A stretch of 7,127 nt of DNA from Acidobacteriota bacterium (lineage in GTDB: Bacteria; Acidobacteriota; Blastocatellia; Pyrinomonadales; Pyrinomonadaceae): positions 1-7,127 of the forward strand of contig QHXL01000174.1 in NCBI GenBank assembly GCA_003222935.1, read 5' to 3'. The notes beneath the pieces are model-generated. The model had not been told where the DNA came from. It was given only the letters and a program-made list of their open reading frames with translations, and ran no database searches. This document shows, piece by piece, positions 1-5,238 of the stretch (the first letter of the stretch is position 1; each line of letters begins with the position of its first letter). The position numbers and the translations under genes are program-made.

Positions 1-293
1 AAGACAACTACAGTGGCAAGAAGATTGAAGTGAGCGTTGTCAGTTCATTCGCTGGTCTGCGCGCGTTCTTTGAACAACTGGCGCACTATCAGCGCATTGT
101 TTCAGTCACGAACTTCGAGTTGAAGCAGTTGGATAAACAGTCACCCTCGAGAACGGTCGACGCGCGGTTTGACCTAACTGCCTATTACGTTTCCGCCGAG
201 CGACTGCAGAGTCAGCAAGCTCAGGCAACCCCCAACAAGGCTGCGTCCGGTGGACCAGCGCCGGTACCTGCTGTTCCTCAGCCCGCGAAGTAA
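1..293 (+). CDS. pilO: Type IV pilus inner-membrane alignment protein PilO (3' end only)
   Basis: The reading frame is open from the left edge (first full codon at position 3) to TAA at 291-293, so the last 96 residues are seen and the start lies outside the window. The visible part has the PilO C-terminal ferredoxin-like pattern: a beta strand (KKIEVSVVSSF), a helix (LRAFFEQLAHYQ), then RIVSVTNFELKQL and ARFDLTAYYV strands. It ends in an Ala/Pro/Gln-rich tail of about 30 residues. In known systems PilO pairs with PilN in the inner membrane and, together with PilP, links the motor to the PilQ secretin. The pilP-like gene begins about 20 nt downstream and pilQ follows, which supports the call. 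A GTG at 30 is in frame but is internal to the domain and is not a plausible start. Confidence 0.85.
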   Translation, partial: DNYSGKKIEVSVVSSFAGLRAFFEQLAHYQRIVSVTNFELKQLDKQSPSRTVDARFDLTAYYVSAERLQSQQAQATPNKAASGGPAPVPAVPQPAK

Positions 294-313
294 CGAAGGA
301 AGTGAAAACCATC

Positions 314-940
314 ATGATGCAAAACAAGACAAAGAGATTCGGACTCGCCGGTTTGGTGATTAGCGGCACTCTGTTGATCGTCGGGGGCACAGTTTCACCT
401 TCGATGGCCCAGGAGAATGCGGTCAAAACTCCAGCGACCAGGAAACGTCCTGTAGTTGCCGGGCGCGATCCTTTCAGGAAGTACGAACCACCCAAGGTGG
501 TCGTGCGGAGAGTCGCAGGCGAAGCTCCGATACCTTCTATTCAGGAGCGAATAAATTTGTACAAGGCGCAAAAGCAGGCGGCGATGAGTGCCCGAATGCC
601 GGCACCGAAGCCAACTACAGCGCTGCTACTGAGTGAGATTCAAGTGGTTGGAATCTCGAGAACGCCGCGTGGGTACGCAGCGATCGTCGAGGCAACTCCA
701 ATCAAGTTGTCGTACGTGATTTATCCGGGCGAGCCGTTTTACGACGGACAGTTGGTAGCAATTGAAGACAACGGTTTAGTCTTTCGCCACGAGACCGTGT
801 ACGCGGATGGGCGTCGTGAACGAACCTCCGAAAAGAAATTCCTGAGACAGGCCAATGGCGTTAATGCCATGGCTCCTACCTCAGTATCTGCCGCTCCACC
901 GGCACAATCGAACGATTCAGTTGCTGCTGCAAAGCCGTAA
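314..940 (+). CDS. pilP: PilP-like type IV pilus periplasmic protein, no lipobox
   Basis: This 208-residue exported protein is likely the periplasmic PilP component that joins PilN/PilO to the N domains of PilQ. I chose ATG 314 because the AAGGA at 296-300 lies only 1 nt before the in-frame GTG 302 but about 13 nt before ATG 314; ATG 317 is also possible. Residues 1-32 form a signal peptide (basic QNKTKR, hydrophobic core, SPSMAQ cleavage region). Residues 50-54 carry the GRDPF motif typical of PilP, followed by a Pro/Lys-rich linker to about residue 100. Residues 105-178 form a small beta domain (EIQVVGISRTPRGYAAIVEA, YVIYPGEPFYDGQLVAIEDNG) matching the PilP C-terminal fold. Residues 180-208 are an Ala/Pro tail. 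Classical PilP proteins are lipoproteins, but this one has no cysteine in the signal region. Identity rests on the motif, the fold pattern and the position between pilO and pilQ. Confidence 0.8.
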   Translation: MMQNKTKRFGLAGLVISGTLLIVGGTVSPSMAQENAVKTPATRKRPVVAGRDPFRKYEPPKVVVRRVAGEAPIPSIQERINLYKAQKQAAMSARMPAPKPTTALLLSEIQVVGISRTPRGYAAIVEATPIKLSYVIYPGEPFYDGQLVAIEDNGLVFRHETVYADGRRERTSEKKFLRQANGVNAMAPTSVSAAPPAQSNDSVAAAKP

Positions 941-948
941 CCGATGTT

Positions 949-977
949 GGTTTGGTTGCGATGCAACCAAGTCTTTT
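949..977 (+). terminator. Terminator-like hairpin between pilP and pilQ
   Basis: TTGGTTGC (952-959) and GCAACCAA (963-970) form a perfect 8-bp stem around a GAT loop. Two G-U pairs and a G-C pair (949-951 with 971-973) can extend it, and TTTT follows at 974-977. It begins 9 nt after the pilP-like stop codon. The form fits a weak intrinsic terminator or attenuator that would lower pilQ expression relative to the upstream pil genes. The T run is short and the stem is not GC-rich, so termination is likely partial if it occurs at all. Confidence 0.5.
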
Positions 978-1010
978 AACCTGCTCGGCTTGCAGTAAGA
1001 GCTGCGCACC

Positions 1011-1039
1011 TTGACAACCCGTGACGATACCGTTCTGTG
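1011..1039 (+). promoter_or_regulatory. Possible promoter for pilQ (weak)
   Basis: A perfect sigma-70-type -35 hexamer, TTGACA, lies at 1011-1016, after the hairpin at 949-977 and 88 nt before the pilQ ATG. The hexamers at normal spacing (for example TTCTGT at 1033-1038) match the -10 consensus poorly, so this is only a candidate. The context makes an internal promoter plausible, because this is the only long gap in the operon and it follows a terminator-like hairpin. Confidence 0.25.
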
Positions 1040-1104
1040 CGGCGCGCGCTTTAGTTGCTTCTGGCAATTGAGCGTAGTGCGTGGCGGTAGCTAAGGAGGG
1101 AACG

Positions 1105-3051
1105 ATGTCTTATCAGCCTCGAGTAAGATCAGCCATCATTTGGACCACGCTCGTCCTTTTGGTTGTTTGCCTTTCTGGCATCAACGGCATGGCTGCGCCC
1201 AAAGAATCAAATGTCGCCGGCAACTCCGTCGACCAAAACCCATCTGTGTATCCCGTTCAACAGAAGGCCGTGGCAGCTGTTCCATCACCCACGCCTCCTG
1301 TTGGCATGTCGCGCGCCACTGACAAACAGTCGGAGCAAGGCAAACAGTACGGACAGCCCGGATTTGTCGGCGAGCCGATTAATCTGAACGTTGTCAATGC
1401 TGACATTCGCGACATCCTTAATTACATCACCGAGCAGTACGGCGTGAACTTTGTTATCGATTCGTCTGTAACTGCGGTGCCTGTAACGGTCAACGTTCAG
1501 GACGTTCCCTGGAACGTCGCCCTGGATGCTGTGCTGAAGGCAAACAGGTTGGGAATTGAAACAAGTGGAAACATCCTTCGCGTGGCCACGACCGAAGTGC
1601 TCGCGAAAGAGGCTGAAACGCAGAAAGTCATTAACGATTCTCGTTTAGACGCTTCACCGCTCGTCACCGAATTCATTCGTTTGAACTACGCACGCGCATC
1701 GGGCACGTTGGCCCAGGCTGCTGGTTCGACAGGTGCATTCTCAGGTGGCGCCACTAACTTGAGTTACAGCGGCGGTGCAGGCGGTGACTCGACCGGCGGT
1801 AGCGGCGACCAGGGTTTGTTGCCGATCATCTCGCGTCGTCTTTCACGACGGGGCGGAATCGAAGTCGACGGTCGCAGTAACACACTGATCATTACCGACG
1901 TCAAAGAGAACATCGAATCAATTCGACAACTCGTTGCGATTCTTGATCAGCCTGAACCCCAGGTTGAAATTGAAACTCGCATTGTCATCGCACAGCGCAA
2001 CTTTAGCCGTGACCTCGGTGCGCAGTTGTCCGCTGGAGTTGTGAACCTGGGAACTGGTGGATTGGGTAACATCTCAACCCTGCCTTCAACCGGCAGTGCC
2101 GCCGGGTCGGGCGGTTCAGGCTCTGGTTCAGGTAGCGGCTCAGGTTCGGGTTCAGGCGCCACTGGTGGTACGTCTGGTCCAAATCCATTTGGCGTCTTCG
2201 GTGGATTGACGGGAACGCCTCAGCCGAATCCGTCGTTGGCTGCTGCTGCAGCGAGCACGGTAATCGGTTTGACTACCGGCTTGTTTGGTACGGCCCAGAT
2301 CAGCGCCCTGATCACAATGGCTGAATCACGCGGTCAAGCGAAGACTGTCGCTACTCCGCGAGTGACTGCGCTGAACAATCGTCCGGCGCAGATCGAAAGT
2401 GGTTCACAGATACCTGTGCAAACAACTCAAGCGGCGAGTGGTACGGCGGTCGTAACAACGACGTTCGTCTCCGTTCCGCTTCGTCTCTCCATCACCCCGC
2501 AGATTACTGATGTTGGCACTGTTGTGTTGAGAGTCACGATTGAAAACAACACCATCAACACCGGTATCGCAGTCGGTGGAGTCCCGGGCATTGACACTCA
2601 GCGCATGCAGTCGGAAGTGTTGGTTCCAGATGGTGGTACGACGGTCATGGGTGGTGTCCTGGCGGATACCGAAGGTGAGACAAGGCAGCGAACACCGGGT
2701 ATCGCTTCGATCCCAGTTTTCGGAAACTTGTTCAAACGCAAACTTACGACGAAGGCGAGTACCGAAATTCTCTTCTTCATCACTCCACACATCTATCGTC
2801 CGGACTATCAAGGTCGTCCGACGACGGGGACTGTGAGCAACGGTCCGCGCTCGATTCAAATTCCTCAGCCGGTGCCACTAGGCAACCCGCCGAGCAATAC
2901 TCCGACGCCGACTCAGTTACAACAACAACCAAGCAATACTCAACCGATGACTCCGGGAACGCAGCAACTTCTGCAGGCTCCCACAGCGAACCCGCTGCCC
3001 GGCGGCGCACAAACGGCTAGACCAGGTGCGATCGGCGGTCAACGACCGTAA
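1105..3051 (+). CDS. pilQ: Type IV pilus outer-membrane secretin PilQ
   Basis: This 648-residue secretin forms the outer-membrane gate through which the pilus passes. ATG 1105 is the start because TAAGGAGGG at 1092-1100 is an ideal ribosome binding site; an in-frame GTG at 1081 lies upstream of that site. Residues 1-31 are a signal peptide (IIWTTLVLLVVCL core, MAA cleavage region). Residues 32-88 are a Pro/Ser/Gln linker. Residues 91-165 are the secretin/TonB short N-terminal domain (INLNVVNADIRDILNYITEQ, then VTVNVQDVPWNVALDAVL). Residues 186-282 are the N1-type domain (VTEFIRLNYA, then GIEVDGRSNTLIITD), interrupted by a Gly/Ser-rich insert at about 204-237. The secretin core runs from 286 to 564, with VPDGGTTVMGG at 507-517 and PGIASIPVFGNLFK at 531-544. 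A (Gly-Ser) tract sits at 334-351. After FITPHIYRP comes an unusual Pro/Gln/Thr tail of about 80 residues. No AMIN domain, found in proteobacterial PilQ, is visible. Confidence 0.93.
   Translation: MSYQPRVRSAIIWTTLVLLVVCLSGINGMAAPKESNVAGNSVDQNPSVYPVQQKAVAAVPSPTPPVGMSRATDKQSEQGKQYGQPGFVGEPINLNVVNADIRDILNYITEQYGVNFVIDSSVTAVPVTVNVQDVPWNVALDAVLKANRLGIETSGNILRVATTEVLAKEAETQKVINDSRLDASPLVTEFIRLNYARASGTLAQAAGSTGAFSGGATNLSYSGGAGGDSTGGSGDQGLLPIISRRLSRRGGIEVDGRSNTLIITDVKENIESIRQLVAILDQPEPQVEIETRIVIAQRNFSRDLGAQLSAGVVNLGTGGLGNISTLPSTGSAAGSGGSGSGSGSGSGSGSGATGGTSGPNPFGVFGGLTGTPQPNPSLAAAAASTVIGLTTGLFGTAQISALITMAESRGQAKTVATPRVTALNNRPAQIESGSQIPVQTTQAASGTAVVTTTFVSVPLRLSITPQITDVGTVVLRVTIENNTINTGIAVGGVPGIDTQRMQSEVLVPDGGTTVMGGVLADTEGETRQRTPGIASIPVFGNLFKRKLTTKASTEILFFITPHIYRPDYQGRPTTGTVSNGPRSIQIPQPVPLGNPPSNTPTPTQLQQQPSNTQPMTPGTQQLLQAPTANPLPGGAQTARPGAIGGQRP
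2104..2157 (+). repeat. (Gly-Ser) repeat tract inside pilQ
   Basis: These 18 codons encode almost pure alternating Gly-Ser (PilQ residues 334-351) in a longer Gly/Ser-rich loop of about 319-370, just after the first strand region of the secretin core. The serine codons are mixed (TCG, TCA, TCT, AGC) and the glycine codons are mixed too (GGG, GGC, GGT), so this is not a fresh microsatellite expansion. The pattern suggests the peptide composition is kept by selection while the codons drift. Confidence 0.85.
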
Positions 3052-3064
3052 GGAGGTAAAACGG

Positions 3065-3430
3065 ATGTTCAAGGAAATGCTTGAGTCGATTATTGAGCGC
3101 ACCGAGGGAAGCCTCGGTGCACTCATCATGGGAACCGATGGCATCGCCGTAGAAAAGGTGCTCGGTGAAGCCGGTGCTGATGCGAACCTCGATGTAGCAG
3201 CAGCTGAATTTACTTCGTTGGTTCGCAGTGCCCAACGCGCCGGTATCGATACAGGACTGGGCGGTGTACGTGAACTCGTGGTTTCTCTGGAAGGCTCGAT
3301 TCTGATCATGCGTCTTTTGAGTCGGGACTACTTCGTGGTGCTGGCTCTTAATGCAAATGGGAATCTGGGTCGGGGACGATTCGAGTTGCGAAAGGCCGAA
3401 TTGAAACTCTCGAAAGAATTTGCAGTTTAG
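3065..3430 (+). CDS. Roadblock/LC7-domain protein (MglB-like)
   Basis: This small cytoplasmic protein of 121 residues is a single Roadblock/LC7 domain. Such proteins usually dimerise and act with small Ras-like GTPases; MglB is the GTPase-activating partner of MglA in polarity and pilus control. The start is ATG 3065: TAAGGAGGT at 3049-3057 gives a near-perfect ribosome binding site with 7-nt spacing, and it overlaps the pilQ stop codon, so translation of the two genes is tightly linked. An in-frame GTG at 3026 lies inside pilQ and is unlikely. Visible signs are an N-terminal helix (residues 1-12), the strand GALIMGTDGIAVEKV (18-32), a helix at about 43-60 (VAAAEFTSLVRSAQRAG), strands ELVVSLEGSILIMRLL (70-85) and YFVVLALN (89-96), then GNLGRGRFELRKAELKL. 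No signal peptide or membrane segment is seen, and no mglA-like GTPase lies in the window. The exact partner is inference. Confidence 0.85.
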   Translation: MFKEMLESIIERTEGSLGALIMGTDGIAVEKVLGEAGADANLDVAAAEFTSLVRSAQRAGIDTGLGGVRELVVSLEGSILIMRLLSRDYFVVLALNANGNLGRGRFELRKAELKLSKEFAV

Positions 3431-3452
3431 GCGTTGAGAACAAGGAACCGTT

Positions 3453-4643
3453 ATGCGAACGAATGTTTGGTGGGTGTTCTTAGCTGTCTTTGCTATCAGT
3501 CTTTTCAGCGGGCAACAAGCAAGAGGAGCGTCGCTGACGGGCAAGGTAATTGAAGTAAATGACGGCGATGAGATCACAATCTTCAACTTGAATCGACCTG
3601 TTCGAATCAAGTTACTTGCGATCGATGCGCCTGAAAAAGATCAGGCATTTGGTGCTGCTGCAAAGCAGCACCTTTTTGATTTGGTATACGACAAAGTTGT
3701 CGTCGTTGAATATGCTGGTATCGGTGAGCACAGTATGTTGATTGGGCGTGTTGTGCTCAATGAAACGGACGTTTGCGCACAGATGATTCGTGATGGCGCA
3801 GCCTGGTTCGACCATTTCAACAAGAATCTACTTACCGACTCGCAAAGAGAGATTTATAGCAAGTCGGAAGAAGCGGCCCGCGGCGAGCGACGTGGACTTT
3901 GGCAGGCTGAAGCTCCGGAAGCGCCGTGGGATTTCGTTAAAGCAGAACGTGAGCGCAAGAATCCGGTTGCTAATCGTCCCGCCGGCACACTTGATAATCA
4001 CCCGGTGGTCAAGCGAGATCGCGTTACCCCCGAACTCACGAACCTGAATCTGTTGCGTACGGGAACTTCCGTTGCCCGACCTTCAGGTGCTTTTGATGAC
4101 ATGAGTTGGGCAGACGGAACGGTCCAACGATCATGGAAGAAATTTCAGCCAGCCGGTGAAAACTTTTCTGCTTTCATGCCGGAAGGTGGAAAGACTACCT
4201 CGCAGGAAGTCCTCCTCGCTGACATAAAGGTTAAGGTCAATTACTACGTAGTGCGGGAAGCTAACTCGGTTTATGAAAGTCTCTGGATGTCTGGTCCGGT
4301 TTTAGGCGAAACCGACTCGGAAGCGGTTCAGTCAGCAATGGGTGGTTTCATAAGGGGCGTGAAGAACGGACTTGAGGCCGACGGCAACAGCAGTTTCGTA
4401 TGTGTACCATCGTCCCAGCGCAACATTTCTTCCGCCGGCTACACAGGTCGTGAGTTTGATCTGACGGAGTGCACGATTCCCGGCATGATGCGTGTCTACA
4501 CGCGCGTGGTTGGGAAGGAAAGATATATCTACGGCGGCGCGGTGTTCTTTAGAGATGAGGATGCGAATGTGTCGAAGTTTCTAAAGTCGTTCACAGTCGT
4601 TTCGACGAAGAGTGTTGCACCGAAGAGCGTATCAAAGAATTAG
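3453..4643 (+). CDS. Secreted SNase-fold (thermonuclease-like) protein with C-terminal FSxxMP-type domain; catalytic Arg residues apparently lost
   Basis: This 396-residue exported protein has AAGGAA at 3442-3447, 5 nt before its ATG. It starts 22 nt after the Roadblock gene and is probably in the same operon. Residues 1-26 are a signal peptide (VWWVFLAVFAISLF core, ARGA cleavage region). Residues 27-163 match the staphylococcal nuclease (TNase) domain: LTGKVIEVNDGDEI, LLAIDAPE, then a SEEAARGERRGLW helix end. By motif alignment with S. aureus nuclease, D37/D39 match Asp19/Asp21, D58 matches Asp40 and E61 matches Glu43. The residue at Arg35 is K53, and the D-R-Y-G-R motif that carries Arg87 is replaced by GEHSM (91-95). 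DNase activity is therefore doubtful. Residues 164-215 are a linker. Residues 228-384 are a second domain (WKKFQPAGENFSAFMPEG, GYTGREF at 329-335, a late F-L-K-S-F strand) of a kind I associate with secreted proteins of unknown function. Cys317 and Cys340 could form a disulfide. I give no gene symbol. Confidence 0.8.
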   Translation: MRTNVWWVFLAVFAISLFSGQQARGASLTGKVIEVNDGDEITIFNLNRPVRIKLLAIDAPEKDQAFGAAAKQHLFDLVYDKVVVVEYAGIGEHSMLIGRVVLNETDVCAQMIRDGAAWFDHFNKNLLTDSQREIYSKSEEAARGERRGLWQAEAPEAPWDFVKAERERKNPVANRPAGTLDNHPVVKRDRVTPELTNLNLLRTGTSVARPSGAFDDMSWADGTVQRSWKKFQPAGENFSAFMPEGGKTTSQEVLLADIKVKVNYYVVREANSVYESLWMSGPVLGETDSEAVQSAMGGFIRGVKNGLEADGNSSFVCVPSSQRNISSAGYTGREFDLTECTIPGMMRVYTRVVGKERYIYGGAVFFRDEDANVSKFLKSFTVVSTKSVAPKSVSKN

Positions 4644-4646
4644 CTC

Positions 4647-4675
4647 CGAATGTCCGATATGCTTCAGCTTGTCGT
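4647..4675 (+). repeat. 29-bp perfect direct repeat, left copy
   Basis: This sequence (CGAATGTCCGATATGC followed by TTCAGCTTGTCGT) is identical over all 29 bases to 6961-6989, 2314 bp downstream, in the same orientation. It starts 4 nt after the stop codon of the nuclease-like gene. Its last 10 bases plus GA (4666-4677) have a perfect 12-bp inverted match at 4822-4833, so it may be the left end of an element of about 190-200 bp. Similarity to the right copy resumes at TCGGCATC (4732-4739 versus 7027-7034), which suggests both are diverged members of one dispersed repeat family. Confidence 0.85.
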
Positions 4676-4755
4676 GATTCGGTAACGAGCAGTTGTCACA
4701 AAAGAAACCCGTAAGCCTGAAGTCGTTTAGATCGGCATCGGTCACAAGAATTCCA

Positions 4756-4783
4756 AATACCACCTGCGCCAGTAGGTGGTATT
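4756..4783 (+). terminator. Strong hairpin downstream of the pilus operon
   Basis: AATACCACCT (4756-4765) and AGGTGGTATT (4774-4783) form a perfect 10-bp stem with an 8-nt loop, about 113 nt after the nuclease-like stop codon. No good T run follows on the + strand (only CGACTTT), and none is seen on the other strand. It could stabilise or end the pilus operon transcript, or be part of the repeat element that begins at 4647. Confidence 0.4.
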
Positions 4784-4892
4784 CGACTTTGTGCAGAGCT
4801 CGTTGAGATCAAAGGCTAGAGTCACGACAAGCTAGAGAGACTCTTGCAAAAGTCTGATTCCCCTTGGTCGTTCAGAGTATCTGAAAACCGGG

Positions 4893-4934
4893 ATACCCCC
4901 CGGGTTGAGCGGCGTGGAGACTCAACTTCTCGCT
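4893..4934 (-). repeat. REP-like repeat unit A (diverged, inverted)
   Basis: Read on the - strand this is a diverged copy of the ~41-nt unit. It keeps the AGCGAGAAGTTGA start and the CTCCACGC centre, but the hairpin core is damaged (CCGCTCAACCCGG in place of CGGCTGAAGCCGG). It begins 67 nt from unit B. A small perfect inverted repeat, TTCAGA/TCTGAA with a 3-nt loop, lies just outside it at 4871-4885. Confidence 0.75.
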
Positions 4935-4959
4935 ATCAGTCGCTCAGAAAACGTCGGAG

Positions 4960-5000
4960 ATACCACCGGCTTCAGCCGCGTGGAGTCTCAATTTCTCGCT
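4960..5000 (-). repeat. REP-like repeat unit B (inverted)
   Basis: The reverse complement matches unit C at 38 of 41 positions. The hairpin core is intact: arms CCACGCGGC and GCCGGTGG pair around a TGAA loop, with one bulged G. Units B and C are separated by 54 nt and are in opposite orientation, so they can form a long cruciform or RNA hairpin. Confidence 0.88.
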
Positions 5001-5021
5001 ATTGCCAGTTCGCGGAGTCAC

Positions 5022-5037
5022 TTCCAAATCTTTGGAA
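5022..5037. repeat. 16-bp palindrome at the centre of the inverted array
   Basis: TTCCAAA (5022-5028) and TTTGGAA (5031-5037) pair perfectly around TC. The midpoint of this palindrome (about 5029.5) is within 2 nt of the midpoint of the B-C inverted pair (about 5027.5), so it is the natural tip of the larger palindrome. Confidence 0.75.
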
Positions 5038-5054
5038 TCTTTCTCATCCTGTCG

Positions 5055-5095
5055 AGCGAGAAGTTGAAACTCCACGCGGCTGAAGCCGGTGGTGT
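5055..5095 (+). repeat. REP-like repeat unit C
   Basis: This is a 41-nt unit: AGCGAGAAGTTGAAACT, then the hairpin arms CCACGCGGC and GCCGGTGG around TGAA, then TGT. It differs from unit D at two positions and from the reverse complement of unit B at three. It serves here as the reference copy. Confidence 0.88.
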
Positions 5096-5123
5096 CTTCG
5101 CGGGTTGTCTGATCTAGACTCGT

Positions 5124-5164
5124 AGCGAGAAGTTGAAACTCCACGCGGCTAAAGCCGGTCGTGT
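5124..5164 (+). repeat. REP-like repeat unit D
   Basis: This unit has the same orientation as unit C and starts 69 nt after it. It differs by G to A in the loop (TAAA for TGAA) and by one change in the right arm (GGTCGTGT for GGTGGTGT). The core stem CGGC/GCCG is kept. Confidence 0.88.
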
Positions 5165-5190
5165 TACAGATAATGTTAGTCGCTTGTGTT

Positions 5191-5231
5191 AGCGAGAAGC
5201 TGGAAATTCCAAACGGCTCAAGCCATGTCAG
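5191..5231 (+). repeat. REP-like repeat unit E (diverged)
   Basis: This unit starts 67 nt after unit D. It keeps the AGCGAGAAG start, the TCC and CGGCT positions and an AGCC right half, but has about a dozen changes elsewhere. It ends 7 nt beyond the stop codon of the - strand mtgA gene, so on that strand it lies in the 3' untranslated region. Confidence 0.7.
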
Positions 5232-5238
5232 TAAGTAG

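Larger units (their letters stand above)
4644..5238. other. Gene-free convergent intergenic region rich in repeats
   Basis: These 595 nt lie between the ends of the + strand pilus operon and the - strand deacetylase-mtgA operon. No credible gene was found. Short open frames across 4844-5144 on both strands are translations of the repeat array, have repeat-derived Arg/Ser-rich peptides and lack ribosome binding sites. The region contains the left copy of a 29-bp direct repeat (4647-4675), a 10-bp-stem hairpin (4756-4783) and five REP-like units (4893-5231). REP-type elements are commonly found between convergent genes. Confidence 0.8.

Noticed and set aside
106..495. 129-codon open frame on the - strand over the pilO end and pilP start
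   Set aside because: It is antisense to two well-supported pil genes, has no family resemblance and no ribosome binding site was seen.
2404..2859. 151-codon open frame on the - strand inside pilQ
   Set aside because: It is antisense to the conserved secretin core; the Arg/Thr-rich peptide is typical of a shadow frame.
3017..3610. 197-codon open frame on the - strand over the Roadblock gene
   Set aside because: It is a shadow of the well-supported Roadblock and nuclease-like genes; the peptide shows no domain pattern.
4844..5144. Open frames of 66-79 codons on both strands across the repeat array
   Set aside because: They are translations of the repeats, lack ribosome binding sites and overlap each other on opposite strands.
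4893..5231. Regularly spaced ~41-nt repeats with 25-28 nt spacers, CRISPR-like at first sight
   Set aside because: Units occur in both orientations, are strongly diverged at the ends and have related spacers; the core is a REP-type hairpin, and no cas gene is in the window.
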